From the NCBI RefSeq assembly GCF_000719955.1, contig NZ_JOII01000006.1:124001-188000 (forward strand): a stretch of 64,000 nucleotides of DNA, given 5' to 3'. The translations under genes were made by a program, and so were the position numbers. Of this stretch, positions 24,974 through 33,946 are shown in pieces (the stretch's first letter is position 1; each line of letters opens with the position of its first letter). The stretch comes from Streptomyces albidoflavus (GTDB lineage: Bacteria > Actinomycetota > Actinomycetes > Streptomycetales > Streptomycetaceae). The notes below the pieces were generated by a model. That model did not search any database and was not told the DNA's origin. It saw only the letters and a list, made by a program, of their open reading frames with translations.

Positions 24974-25259
24974 TAGGCCGGGCGGGTGGCGCCGGGCGTG
25001 CGCCGGGCGCGTCCTGGCGGGTGAAAGGCTGGGGATTCGGGGAAACCGGCCCGACGGTACGTCACCCTCCCACGGGTGCGGCACGGTAGCTTTGGCCCCG
25101 GGCAGTCCGGCCGGTGGCGTACGGACGCCCCGGGGGCCGCGCCGCCCACCGGTTCCGCTAAGTTACATCACGTCACATCTGTCCTATTTGGGAAATTCGC
25201 TCGGCATGGGTGCGAGGCCGCTCGGGACAGCGCCCCTCGGTCCCCCACTGGAGGTTCCG
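24974..25259. other. Region between IS and DUF3145 gene
   Basis: About 286 bases without a gene. The last 110 bases (from about 25150) are relatively AT-rich for this genome and probably hold the DUF3145 promoter. No clear promoter pair is seen. Confidence 0.4.
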
Positions 25260-25754
25260 GTGACGACACGTGGAGTCCTGTACGTGCACTCCGCTCCCCG
25301 CGCGCTGTGCCCGCATGTCGAGTGGGCCGTGGCCGGTGTGCTCGGCGTGCGCGTCAGCCTCGACTGGATTCGGCAGCCCGCCGCCCCGGGCACCTGGAGA
25401 GCCGAGTTCTCCTGGCAGGGCCAGGCCGGCATCGCCTCCCGGCTCGCCTCCGCGCTGCGCGGCTGGCAGCAGCTGCGTTTCGAGGTGACCGCCGAACCCA
25501 GCCCCGGCGCCGAGGGCGAGCGGTACAGCTCCACCCCGGGCCTCGGCATCTTCCACGCCGTCACCGGCATCCACGGCGACATTCTCGTCCCCGAGGACCG
25601 GCTGCGCGCCGCCCTGGTCCGCTCCCAGGCCGGCGAGACCGACCTGGAGGCCGAGATCGCCCGCCTCCTCGGCAAGCCCTGGGACGACGAACTGGAACCC
25701 TTCCGTCACGCCGGCGAGGGCGCCCCCGTCCGCTGGCTCCACCAGGTCGTCTGA
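25260..25754 (+). CDS. DUF3145 family protein
   Basis: A 164-residue protein conserved across Actinobacteria next to the fatty-acid synthesis cluster. It starts MTTRGVLYVHSAPRALCPHVEWAVAGVLG and contains a central WQGQAGIASRLASALRGW block and a C-terminal EIARLLGKPWDDELEPFRHAGEG block, all characteristic of DUF3145. No signal peptide or membrane segment is present; function is unknown. The GTG at 25260 has GGAGG six bases upstream. It converges on fabF with a strong terminator between them. Confidence 0.9.
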   Translation: MTTRGVLYVHSAPRALCPHVEWAVAGVLGVRVSLDWIRQPAAPGTWRAEFSWQGQAGIASRLASALRGWQQLRFEVTAEPSPGAEGERYSSTPGLGIFHAVTGIHGDILVPEDRLRAALVRSQAGETDLEAEIARLLGKPWDDELEPFRHAGEGAPVRWLHQVV

Positions 25755-25783
25755 GCCCCGGGCGCCCGCACGCCCGTACAGCG

Positions 25784-25821
25784 GAAGGGCCCGCCTCCCC
25801 ACGGGGGGAGGCGGGCCCTTC
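25784..25821. terminator. Strong terminator between DUF3145 and fabF
   Basis: A perfect 17-bp stem (25784-25800 with 25805-25821) with a four-base loop, serving both convergent genes. Confidence 0.85.
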
Positions 25822-25841
25822 GCCCTGCGTACGCGGGCCGG

Positions 25842-27113
25842 TCAGACCGTGCGGAAGGCGAGGACCACGTTGTGGCCGCCGAAGCCGAACGAGTTGTTGA
25901 TCGCGGCGACGGTGCCCTCGGGCAGCTCGCGCGCCTCGCCGCGGACCACGTCCGCGCCGGCCTCGGTGATCGCCGGGTCCAGCTCGTCGACGTTGAGCGT
26001 CGGCGGGGCCTTGCGGTGCTTCAGCGCCAGGACCGTCGCGACCGTCTCGATGCCGCCGGCGCCGCCGAGCAGGTGGCCCGTCATCGACTTGGTCGCCGAG
26101 ATCGCCACGTGCTCCAGGTCCTCGCCCAGGATCTGGCGAAGCGCCTTGACCTCGGCGATGTCGCCCTGCGGCGTCGAGGTGGCGTGCGCGTTCAGGTGCA
26201 CGACCTCGGAGGGCTTCAGGTCGGTGTCGTCCATCAGGTGCTGCAGCGCCGCCGCGATGCCCCGGCCGGTCGGCTCGGGCTGCGCGATGTGGTGGCTGTC
26301 GGCCGACAGGCCCTGGCCCAGCACCTCGCAGTAGACGCTCGCCCCGCGCGCCGCCGCGTGCTCGGCCGACTCCAGGACGACGACGCCCGCGCCCTCGCCG
26401 AGGACGAAGCCGTCGCGGCCGGTGTCGTAGGGGCGCGACGCCTTCTCGGGCTCGTCGTTGTTCTTCGACATCGCCATCATGTTGGCGAACGCCACCACCG
26501 GCAGCGGGTGGATGGCCGCCTCGGTGCCGCCCGCCACGACCACGTCGGCGCGGCCGGTGCGGATCATCTCCACCGCGTAGCCGATCGCCTCGGCGCCGGA
26601 GGCGCAGGCCGACACCGGGGTGTGCACACCGGCCCGGGCGTTGACCTCCAGGCCGACGTTGGCCGAGGGGCTGTTCGGCATCAGCATGGGCACGGTGTGC
26701 GGGGAGACGCGCCGGGCGCCCTTCTCCTTCAGCACGTCGTACTGGTCCAGCAGCGTGGTGACGCCGCCGATGCCGGAGGCGATGACCGTGCCGAGGCGCT
26801 CCGGGCTGATCTGCTCGTCCTCGCCCGCCATCGCCGTGTAACCGGCGTCGGCCCAGGCCTCACGGGCGGCGATCAGCGCGAACTGCGCCGAGCGGTCGAG
26901 CTTGCGTACCAGGGGGCGCGGCAGGACCTCGGCCGGCTCCACCGCGATCTGCGCGGCGATCCGGACCGGCAGGTCCGCGTAGCGTTCGTCGTCCAGCGGA
27001 CGGACGCCGGAGCGGCCCGCGATCAGACCTTCCCAGGTCGATGCGGCGTCGCCACCCAGCGGGGTGGTCGCGCCGATACCGGTGACGACCACGGTGCGAT
27101 TGGTCGGGCTCAC
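25842..27113 (-). CDS. fabF: Beta-ketoacyl-ACP synthase II
   Basis: A 423-residue condensing enzyme that extends acyl-ACP with malonyl-ACP in type II fatty-acid synthesis. The active-site cysteine is in HTPVSACASGAEA (Cys170), and the two histidines are in NAHATSTPQGD and SMTGHLLGGAG. The GTG at 27113 is chosen because GGAG lies nine bases before it; the GTG five codons earlier has no binding site. It is the last gene of the leftward fabD-fabH-acpP-fabF operon, 146 bases after acpP, and is closed by a terminator. Confidence 0.96.
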   Translation of the reverse strand: MSPTNRTVVVTGIGATTPLGGDAASTWEGLIAGRSGVRPLDDERYADLPVRIAAQIAVEPAEVLPRPLVRKLDRSAQFALIAAREAWADAGYTAMAGEDEQISPERLGTVIASGIGGVTTLLDQYDVLKEKGARRVSPHTVPMLMPNSPSANVGLEVNARAGVHTPVSACASGAEAIGYAVEMIRTGRADVVVAGGTEAAIHPLPVVAFANMMAMSKNNDEPEKASRPYDTGRDGFVLGEGAGVVVLESAEHAAARGASVYCEVLGQGLSADSHHIAQPEPTGRGIAAALQHLMDDTDLKPSEVVHLNAHATSTPQGDIAEVKALRQILGEDLEHVAISATKSMTGHLLGGAGGIETVATVLALKHRKAPPTLNVDELDPAITEAGADVVRGEARELPEGTVAAINNSFGFGGHNVVLAFRTV

Positions 27114-27259
27114 AGGGCTTGTCTCCACAGGTCAGAGGGTCGAGCTACGAGGCGCGCCACCACCGGTGCGGCGGTCGGGCGCCCGGACCGGCCGAGGCCG
27201 GGGCCGGGCAGCGGGGAGCGGACCCGGAAGGCCCGGGGCCGCTCCCGGTGCGTCGGGGC

Positions 27260-27508
27260 TCAGCCCTGGTGCTTCAGGATGTAGGACGTGGCGTCGCCGA
27301 CGGTCTTGAGGTTCTTGACGTCCTCGTCGGGGATCTTCACGTCGAAGCGCTCCTCGGCGGCGACGACGACCTCGACCATGGACAGCGAGTCGACGTCCAG
27401 GTCGTCGGTGAAGGACTTGTCCAGCTGGACGTCCTCGACCGGGATGCCGGCGATCTCGTTCACGATCTCCGCGAGACCGTCGACGATCTCTTCCTGCGTG
27501 GCGGCCAT
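27260..27508 (-). CDS. acpP: Acyl carrier protein of fatty-acid synthesis
   Basis: An 82-residue acidic carrier protein. The phosphopantetheine attachment site is Ser41 in DDLDVDSLSMVEV. Helix II (SLSMVEVVVAAEERFDVKIPDE) follows the standard pattern recognised by FabH, FabD and FabF. The length is the usual one for Streptomyces primary-metabolism ACP. GAAGGAG precedes the ATG. It lies 73 bases downstream of fabH and presumably is very highly expressed. Confidence 0.97.
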   Translation of the reverse strand: MAATQEEIVDGLAEIVNEIAGIPVEDVQLDKSFTDDLDVDSLSMVEVVVAAEERFDVKIPDEDVKNLKTVGDATSYILKHQG

Positions 27509-27581
27509 GATGGCGCTCCTTCGTTGGTGTTCTGAGGTGTACGGTTCCGCGCACTCCGGAAGAACCGGAGGTGAGCGGCGC

Positions 27582-28583
27582 CTAGGGGAGAGTAACGACC
27601 GTCGCGGCGTAGACGAGACCCGCCCCGAAGCCGATGACGAGTGCCGTGTCGCCGCTCTTGGCCTCGCCCGTCGCCAGAAGCCGCTCCATCGCGAGCGGGA
27701 TCGACGCGGCCGAGGTGTTGCCGGTGGTCTCGATGTCACGGGCGACCGTGACGTGCTCCGGCAGTTTGAGGGTCTTCACCATCGAGTCGATGATCCGCAT
27801 GTTGGCCTGGTGCGGAATGAAGACGTCCAGGTCGTCCGCGGTGATCCCGGCGGCCTCCAGCGCCTGCTGGGCGACCTTGGCCATCTCGAAGACGGCCCAG
27901 CGGAAGACCGCCTGGCCCTCCTGCGTGATCGCCGGGAACTTCTCCGGGTGGCCGTCGCGGTACTCCGCCCACGACACCGTCTGCTTGATGGTCTCCGACT
28001 TGTCGCCCTCGGAGCCCCACACCGTCCGCCCGATGGCCGGGACGTCGGAGGGGCCGACGACGACCGCGCCCGCGCCGTCACCGAAGAGGAAGGCCGTCGC
28101 GCGGTCCTCGTGGTCGGTGAGGTCGCTGAGCCGCTCCACGCCGATGACCAGCACGTGCTCGGCCGACCCGTCGACGATCATGCCCTTGGCCAGGGTCAGG
28201 CCGTAGCCGAACCCCGCGCAGCCGGCGGAGATGTCGAAGGCGGCGGGCTTGCCGGCGCCCACCAGGTGGGCGATCTCGGTGGCGACCGCCGGGGTCTGCT
28301 TGAAGTGCGAGACCGTCGAGACGACGACGGCGCCGATGTCGGCCGGGGCTATACCGGCGTCCGCGATGGCCTTGCCCGCCGCCTCCACCGACATCGCGGT
28401 GACGGTCTCCTGGTCGTCGGCCCAGTGCCGGGTCGCGATGCCCGAACGCGAGCGGATCCACTCGTCGGACGAGTCGATCCGCTCCAGGATCACCTCGTTG
28501 GGCACCACCCGCGTCGGGCGGTAGCCGCCGACCCCGAGAATGCGCGCGTACGGTGCACCCTTGCTGGGCTTGATCTTCGCCAT
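27582..28583 (-). CDS. fabH: Beta-ketoacyl-ACP synthase III
   Basis: A 333-residue initiation enzyme that condenses acyl-CoA starters with malonyl-ACP; in Streptomyces it prefers branched starters such as isobutyryl- and methylbutyryl-CoA. The Cys-His-Asn triad is in DISAGCAGFGYG (Cys122), IPHQANMRI and ETTGNTSAAS. The length matches the S. coelicolor enzyme. GAAGGAGCACCGACAGC precedes the ATG. It starts only 17 bases after the fabD stop codon. Confidence 0.96.
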   Translation of the reverse strand: MAKIKPSKGAPYARILGVGGYRPTRVVPNEVILERIDSSDEWIRSRSGIATRHWADDQETVTAMSVEAAGKAIADAGIAPADIGAVVVSTVSHFKQTPAVATEIAHLVGAGKPAAFDISAGCAGFGYGLTLAKGMIVDGSAEHVLVIGVERLSDLTDHEDRATAFLFGDGAGAVVVGPSDVPAIGRTVWGSEGDKSETIKQTVSWAEYRDGHPEKFPAITQEGQAVFRWAVFEMAKVAQQALEAAGITADDLDVFIPHQANMRIIDSMVKTLKLPEHVTVARDIETTGNTSAASIPLAMERLLATGEAKSGDTALVIGFGAGLVYAATVVTLP

Positions 28584-28600
28584 GCTGTCGGTGCTCCTTC

Positions 28601-29548
28601 TCAGGCCGTCTGCGAGTCCGCCGGGGCGGCGGGGGAGTGCTCGGCGATCAGGGCGCGTGCGGCGTCGAGGTCGTCGGGGGTCTTCAGGGCGAGCGTCTTG
28701 ACGCCCGGCATCGCACGCTTGGCCAGTCCGGTCAGCGTGCCGCCCGGGCAGACCTCCAGCAGCGCGGTCGCGCCCAGCTCCTGGAAGGTCTCCATGCACA
28801 GGTCCCAGCGGACCGGGTTGGCCACCTGGCCCACCAGCCGCTCCAGCACCTCCGTACCCGTGGCCACCCGCGCGCCGTCCCGGTTGGAGACGTACGGCAC
28901 CACCGGGTCGGCCGGGGCCAGCTCCTTGGCGGCCGTCTCCAGCTCCGCCACGGCCGGGGCCATGTGCGTGGTGTGGAAGGCACCGGCCACCTTGAGCGGC
29001 ACCACCCGGCGCACGCCCTCGGGCTTGTCGGCCACCAGGGCGTCGATCTGCTCCAGCGTGCCCGCGGCGACGATCTGCCCGGCGCCGTTGACGTTGGCCG
29101 GGGTGAGGCCGAGCTTCTCCAGGTGGGCCAGGGTCACCTCCGGGTCGCCGCCGAGCAGGGCGGCCATCCCGGTGGCCGTGACCGCAGCGGCCTCGGCCAT
29201 CGCCTGCCCGCGGCGGCGCACCAGGCGCAGCGCGGCGGTGTCGTCCAGGACCGAGGCGAAGGCGGCGGCTGTGATCTCGCCGACGCTGTGACCCGCGACG
29301 GCGCCGGGGGCCACCTCGCCGAGCGCGGCGGCGGAGAGCAGCCCGGCCGCGACCAGCAGCGGCTGGGCCACCGCGGTGTCACGGATCGCCTCGGCGTCCG
29401 CCTCGGTGCCGTAGTGCACCAGGTCGAGGCCGATGGCGTCGGACCAGGCCGCGACGCGGTCGGCGGCACCGGGGAGTTCGAGCCAGGGGGTCAGGAAGCC
29501 GGGCGTCTGAGCGCCCTGGCCGGGAGCGACGAGTACGAGCACTCTCAC
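28601..29548 (-). CDS. fabD: Malonyl-CoA:ACP transacylase
   Basis: A 315-residue transacylase that loads malonyl units onto ACP. The GQGAQTPG loop is near residue 10, the nucleophile is Ser88 in AGHSVGE, and the partner histidine is in GAFHTTHM near 200. The GTG at 29548 has GAGAG directly upstream; the GTG at 29542 is an alternative giving MLVLVAPGQ. It is the first gene of the fab operon and lies 83 bases after fasR; in S. coelicolor this promoter is activated by FasR. Confidence 0.95.
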   Translation of the reverse strand: MRVLVLVAPGQGAQTPGFLTPWLELPGAADRVAAWSDAIGLDLVHYGTEADAEAIRDTAVAQPLLVAAGLLSAAALGEVAPGAVAGHSVGEITAAAFASVLDDTAALRLVRRRGQAMAEAAAVTATGMAALLGGDPEVTLAHLEKLGLTPANVNGAGQIVAAGTLEQIDALVADKPEGVRRVVPLKVAGAFHTTHMAPAVAELETAAKELAPADPVVPYVSNRDGARVATGTEVLERLVGQVANPVRWDLCMETFQELGATALLEVCPGGTLTGLAKRAMPGVKTLALKTPDDLDAARALIAEHSPAAPADSQTA

Positions 29549-29608
29549 ACTCTCTCTTGGGGAGGGCCCCGACGGCCGGTGGGGACAGGGACCAAGAACC
29601 GTCAGGGG

Positions 29609-29629
29609 AATTGTTGGTGTCCGACAAAA
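29609..29629 (-). promoter_or_regulatory. Candidate FasR operator upstream of fabD
   Basis: On the coding strand the sequence TTTTGTCGG-ACA-CCAACAATT is an inverted repeat matching at seven of nine positions. It lies immediately after the fasR stop codon and 61 bases before the fabD start, in a notably AT-rich patch. FasR is known to bind this intergenic region in S. coelicolor; that this dyad is the site is my inference. Confidence 0.45.
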
Positions 29630-29631
29630 TC

Positions 29632-30867
29632 CTAGAGTTGCGCCTCGGCGTCCGCCAAGCGCCCCAGGATCAGCGCGATACGCAGCGTGAAGGCCGATCG
29701 CACGTCGGAGGGTGACCAGCCGGTGACGTCAGTCACACGTCGAAGCCGGTAGCGCACGGTGTTCGGGTGGACGAACAGCATCCGCGCCGCCCCTTCGAGG
29801 CTGCTCGCCTGCTCCAGGTACACACTCAAGGTCTCCAGGAGGGCGGACCCCGCCTCCTCCAACGGTCTGTAGATCTCCTCCACCAGCTGGTCCCGCGCGG
29901 CGGGATCGCCCGCCATCGCGCGCTCGGGCAGCAGATCGTCCGCGAGGACCGGGCGGGGCGCGTCCTGCCAGGCCGCGCACGCCTTCAGCCCCGCCGCGGC
30001 GGCCTGCGCCGAACGCGTCGCCGCCAGCAGATCCGCCACCACCGGACCGGCCACCACGGGCCCCGCCGCGTACGGCCCGATCAACGCCTTCGCCACGTGC
30101 AGCGGGTTGTCGCTGCCGCCCGCGATCACCACCAGACGGTTGCCGAGGACGCCGGTCAGCACCTGCACCTTGGCCCCGCGCGAGGCCCGCCGGATCGCCT
30201 CCACGGTCAGCTCGCTGTCGCCGTCGGGCGCGGTGCCGAGGATGACGCAGACGTGCTCGGGGGAGTTCCAGCCGAGCGCGGCCGCCCGGGAGACGGCGCC
30301 CTCGTCGGCCTCGCCGGAGAGCACCGCGTTGACCACCAGCGACTCCAGCCGGGCGTCCCAGGCGCCGCGCGCCTCGGCCGCCTGCGCGTAGACCTGGGCG
30401 GTGGCGAAGGCGATCTCGCGGGCGTAGACCAGCAGCGCCTCCCGCAGCACCGACTCGTCGCCCGGCGCCGCCACCTCGTCGATCGCGGTCTCCATCACCT
30501 CGATCGTGGTGCGCACCATCTCCACGGTCTGCCGCAGCGTGATCGCCCGCGTCAGTTCGCGCGGTGCCGTGCCGAAGACGTCGGTGGAGATCGCCTGCGG
30601 CGCGTCCGGCTGCCGGAACCACTCGGTGAACGCCGCGATACCCGCCTGCGCCACCAGGCCGATCCACGAACGGTTCTCCGGGGGCATCGCCCGGTACCAG
30701 GGCAGCGTCTCGTCCATCCGCGCGATGGCGTTGGCGGCGAGGCGCCCGGAGGAACGCTCCAGCCGCTTCAGCGTCGCGGTGTGCGGGTGGCCGGCCCCCG
30801 CCTCCGCGGAGTGCTCCGCGGACTGCTCGGTGGGCCGGTCGGGGGGTGTGGATTCGGGTTGGGACAC
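29632..30867 (-). CDS. fasR: PucR-type activator of fatty-acid synthesis (FasR)
   Basis: A 411-residue regulator. The central region (about 60-330) is the GGDEF-like/PucR sensor area, and the C-terminal helix-turn-helix is LEQASSLEGAARMLFVHPNTVRYRLRRVTDVTGW near residue 355, the PucR C-terminal HTH. Directly upstream of fabD on the same strand, as in S. coelicolor where FasR activates the fab operon. The start is uncertain: GTG at 30867 gives MSQPESTPP; an ATG at 30885 adds six residues; neither has a good ribosome binding site. The first 40 residues are Pro/Glu/Ala-rich and probably disordered. Confidence 0.9.
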   Translation of the reverse strand: MSQPESTPPDRPTEQSAEHSAEAGAGHPHTATLKRLERSSGRLAANAIARMDETLPWYRAMPPENRSWIGLVAQAGIAAFTEWFRQPDAPQAISTDVFGTAPRELTRAITLRQTVEMVRTTIEVMETAIDEVAAPGDESVLREALLVYAREIAFATAQVYAQAAEARGAWDARLESLVVNAVLSGEADEGAVSRAAALGWNSPEHVCVILGTAPDGDSELTVEAIRRASRGAKVQVLTGVLGNRLVVIAGGSDNPLHVAKALIGPYAAGPVVAGPVVADLLAATRSAQAAAAGLKACAAWQDAPRPVLADDLLPERAMAGDPAARDQLVEEIYRPLEEAGSALLETLSVYLEQASSLEGAARMLFVHPNTVRYRLRRVTDVTGWSPSDVRSAFTLRIALILGRLADAEAQL

Positions 30868-30963
30868 GTGACAAGACTGCCTCATCGGAGAGGGGTGGTG
30901 GGCTGGCGGGTCGCAGGGGAGGGGCGCCGGACGCGTGGAGGGCCGGGCCGTACCGTGGTGCGG

Positions 30964-31710
30964 GTGATCGACGTACGGCGCTCCGGCGACCGGTACCGGG
31001 GCAGCGAGCCCCCGTCCGGCATCAGCTCTCTGCACGCCTTCTCCTTCGGCCGGCACTACGACCCGGACAACCTCCGCTTCGGCCCGCTCCTCGCCTGCAA
31101 CGAGGAGCGCCTCGCTCCCGGCGCGGGCTTCGACGAGCACCCGCACAGCCACACCGAGATCGTCACGTGGGTGACCGAGGGGGAGCTGACCCACCAGGAC
31201 TCCACCGGCCACACCACCGTGGTCCGCCCCGGCGACGTCCAGCACCTCAGCGCCGCCTCCGGCGTCCGCCACGTCGAGCGCAACGACGGCCCCGCCCCCC
31301 TCGCCTTCCTCCAGATGTGGCTGGCCCCCCTCACCTGGGACGGCACCCCCGCCTACTCCCTCATCCGCCGCGAGGACCTCCCCCAGGACCACGCCGACAC
31401 CGTCGTCCTCACCCTCCCCGCCGCGGCAGCCACCCTCCACCACCTCCAGCTCACCCCCGGCCGTCCGCAGCCCCTGCCGGAGGCGCCACTCCGGTACGTC
31501 CACGTACTGAACGGTGAGGTCCGGTTCGGCCCCGCCCCGGCGGAGGCCCCGTCCGGCGCCCCGGAGGCCGACGTCCGGAACGGCGCCCCGGCGGCGGAAC
31601 TGGGCCCCGGGGACTCCGCCCGGATCGGCGCCCCGGCCGAAGGCCCCCTTACGCTCATGGCGCACGGCGAGGCCCCGGCCGAACTGCTGGTCTGGGCGAT
31701 GGAGGGGTGA
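30964..31710 (+). CDS. Pirin family protein (bicupin)
   Basis: A 248-residue cupin protein. The N-terminal cupin carries the metal-binding pattern DEHPHSHTEIVTWV (near residue 55) and the later HxE-type element GVRHVERND, as in pirins of the YhaK/YhhW type, some of which have quercetinase activity. The C-terminal cupin is weaker and holds a tandem Ala/Gly/Pro-rich insert (APAEAPSGAPEADVRNGAPA) unusual for the family. The GTG at 30964 is chosen for family fit (MIDVRRSGDRY); GTGs at 30955 and 30958 are alternatives. It is divergent from fasR. Confidence 0.85.
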   Translation: MIDVRRSGDRYRGSEPPSGISSLHAFSFGRHYDPDNLRFGPLLACNEERLAPGAGFDEHPHSHTEIVTWVTEGELTHQDSTGHTTVVRPGDVQHLSAASGVRHVERNDGPAPLAFLQMWLAPLTWDGTPAYSLIRREDLPQDHADTVVLTLPAAAATLHHLQLTPGRPQPLPEAPLRYVHVLNGEVRFGPAPAEAPSGAPEADVRNGAPAAELGPGDSARIGAPAEGPLTLMAHGEAPAELLVWAMEG

Positions 31711-31871
31711 CGGGCGTCCGCGCCCGGACGGGGGAGGGCCAGGCACGTCGATCGGCCGTGGGGTGCCCGAAAGCCGGCCCGGTCAAGTCCCGCCGACGCT
31801 GAGGAACGGCCCGGGAGCGGCAGGCGGGCGGGCGCGGCGGAAGCAGCGGTACGGGGCGAACGGCTCGCCCC

Positions 31872-32462
31872 TCAACTCCGCTTCCCGTGCCGCCACATGG
31901 CCCACATCTCCGGACCGGAACGGAACGTGAGCCGCCGCTCGGTCACGAACCCCAGCCGCTGGTAGAACCCCAGATTCCGCTCATTGCTCGACTCCAGGAA
32001 CACCGGCCGCCCGTCGGCATCCGCCCGCTCCAGCAACCCACCGAGCACCACGCCCCCGAGCCCCGTCCCCTGAGCCTCGGCCCGCGTCCCCAGGAACTCG
32101 ACGTACCAGTGCTCCGGCATCCTCGGATGCCGCCGCTCCAGGGCGAACAACCGCGCCCCGACCCTCGGCAGCTCCGCCCGGCCCGCCCGGACCAGCGTCC
32201 CCGCGTTCCGCAGCAGATAGGCGGCCGGCAGCTTCCAGGCACCGGGCTCCGCCCACACGCACACCACCCGCCGCCCCTCATCGGTCCACACCCGCCCGTA
32301 CGGGATCTGCTGCGCGAGATGCCCCCGGAACAGCAACCGGAGCCGCCCCTCCCGGTCACGCGGCATCAGCCACGCCCAGACCGGATCGTCCCGGTACGCA
32401 CTCGCCAACACCCCGGCAAGCACCTCCACATCAGCCGCACGGGCCTGCACGAGTCGCCCCAT
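31872..32462 (-). CDS. GNAT family N-acetyltransferase
   Basis: A 196-residue acetyltransferase. The acetyl-CoA-binding motif A is VEFLGTRAEAQGTGLGGVVLGGLLERAD at about 125-150 (Q-x-x-G-x-G/A), followed by motif B LESSNERNLGFYQRLGFV. The front part contains the FRGHLAQQIPYG element common to actinobacterial homologues with unknown substrates. ATG at 32462 is chosen for the family N-terminus; a clear ribosome binding site is lacking. Isolated gene. Confidence 0.83.
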   Translation of the reverse strand: MGRLVQARAADVEVLAGVLASAYRDDPVWAWLMPRDREGRLRLLFRGHLAQQIPYGRVWTDEGRRVVCVWAEPGAWKLPAAYLLRNAGTLVRAGRAELPRVGARLFALERRHPRMPEHWYVEFLGTRAEAQGTGLGGVVLGGLLERADADGRPVFLESSNERNLGFYQRLGFVTERRLTFRSGPEMWAMWRHGKRS

Positions 32463-33103
32463 GCGGGGACGGTACGCGCGGGGGACTGGGGGCGCCAAGG
32501 GGCGGAGGGGCGGGGTACGGGGGCGCGAGGTGCGGCTGGGGGAGCGGCAGACGATCCCTTGTGGGCGGGGTTTTGGCGGGCAAGGCAGGGGCGGGGTTCA
32601 GGCGGCCTTGGGCGGGGGCCGGGGTGGGGCGCTGGGCGAGATGGCTGGGGAGGGGTGGAGGGAGTTGGAGGGCGTGCTGACTAGGCGGGTGCTTGAGGGG
32701 AGGGAGGCAAGGAGGACGAGGGCTGAGCAGGTTCGGGCGTGCCCGGTGCTGGGGCTGGCCCGTGCGGACAGTGGGTCCAGCCGGGGAGCCGACCGAACCG
32801 GGAGGCCAGCCTGACTCTGGATCTGCCTCGCCTGGAGCTGGCCTCGCCGGGAGCCGCCCGGCTTAGGGTCACGTCGGAATCTGGGCGACTTGGCGCCGGC
32901 CCCGCCCTGTCACGGGTCCACCAGGGCGGGGCCACCGGGGCCGGGTATCCGGAGAGCCCGACCCGGGAGTGCGCAAGGCTCGCCGCTCGGAGATCCGGTG
33001 TCTTGTCAGGCCGTGCCCTGAGGCGGAACCGAAGCCGAACGATCTCGACCCGGCCCTCTTTACCCCAGCCTCGGCGCACAGGGGCCCTTGGCCCTGGGTC
33101 CCG
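32463..33103. other. 641-base region without a recognisable gene
   Basis: The stretch is GC-rich; the first third is strongly G-biased on the + strand. Open frames exist but lack codon bias, binding sites and any family similarity. The only structure I see is a hairpin at 32898-32933. Confidence 0.5.
32898..32933 (-). terminator. Possible terminator of the serine hydrolase gene
   Basis: A perfect 12-bp stem (32898-32909 with 32922-32933) with a 12-base loop, 170 bases downstream of the serine hydrolase stop codon. Confidence 0.45.
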
Positions 33104-33946
33104 TCAGCTGTCCCCGGCCCCGCCCAGCTCCTTGAGGACGGCGTCCGTGAACGGGGGCCACGCCTCGATGGCCCAAGGCCCGAAGTCCCGGTCCGTCAGC
33201 GCGACGGCGGCGGCCCGGGCGTCCGGGTCGATCCACAGGAACGTGCCGGACTGCCCGAAGTGCCCGAAGGTCCTCGGCGACGACGCCGCCCCCGTCCAGT
33301 GCGGCGACTTCCCGTCCCGGATCTCGAAACCCAGTCCCCAGTCGTTCGGATTCTGGCTCCCGTACCCGGGCAGCACCCCCTTCAGCCCCGGATGCACGAC
33401 CGACATGGCCTCGGCGACCGTACGGGCGTCCAACAACTGGGGCGCCTGCACCTCCGCCGCGAACCGGATCAGGTCGTCCACCGTCGACCACCCGTCCTTC
33501 GCCGGGGACTGCCCCCCTTCCAGCGTGGTCGACTCCATCCCCAAGGGCTCCAGCACGGCCTGACGCAGGTACTCCGGGAAGGCGATTCCCGTCACCTTGG
33601 CCAGGTGCTCCCCCAACGCCTCGAAACCGGCGTTCGAGTAGATCCGACGCGCTCCGGGCTCCGCCTGGACCCGGTTCTCGTCGAAGGCCAGCCCGCTGGT
33701 GTGCGCCAGCAGGTGCCGTACCGTCGCGCCCTCGGGCCCGGCCGGCTCGTCGAGCTCGACGGCCCCTTCCTCGTACGCCACCAGCACGGCGTACGCCGCG
33801 ATCGGCTTGGTCACCGACGCCAGCGCGAACCGCCGGTCGGTGGGCCCGTGGGTCCCGGCCACCGTCCCGTCGGACCGCACCACGGCCGCCGCCGCGTGCG
33901 GCACCGGCCACTCGTCCACCCGTGCCAGACTCTCAAGGCTTCGCAT
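33104..33946 (-). CDS. Serine hydrolase (class C beta-lactamase family)
   Basis: A 280-residue beta-lactamase/transpeptidase-fold hydrolase without a signal peptide, so cytoplasmic. The SxxK motif is SVTK (near residue 44), the tyrosine motif is YSN in RRIYSNAGFEALG, and the third motif is HFGQSGTF, an H-x-G variant usual in esterase-type members. The substrate could be an ester or D-amino-acid peptide; a role in antibiotic resistance is unlikely given the cytoplasmic location. Divergent from the MerR gene. Confidence 0.87.
   Translation of the reverse strand: MRSLESLARVDEWPVPHAAAAVVRSDGTVAGTHGPTDRRFALASVTKPIAAYAVLVAYEEGAVELDEPAGPEGATVRHLLAHTSGLAFDENRVQAEPGARRIYSNAGFEALGEHLAKVTGIAFPEYLRQAVLEPLGMESTTLEGGQSPAKDGWSTVDDLIRFAAEVQAPQLLDARTVAEAMSVVHPGLKGVLPGYGSQNPNDWGLGFEIRDGKSPHWTGAASSPRTFGHFGQSGTFLWIDPDARAAAVALTDRDFGPWAIEAWPPFTDAVLKELGGAGDS

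Noticed and set aside
32463..33103. Possible coding frames in the gap before the serine hydrolase
   Set aside because: No frame shows third-position GC bias in a consistent way, a binding site or a recognisable motif.
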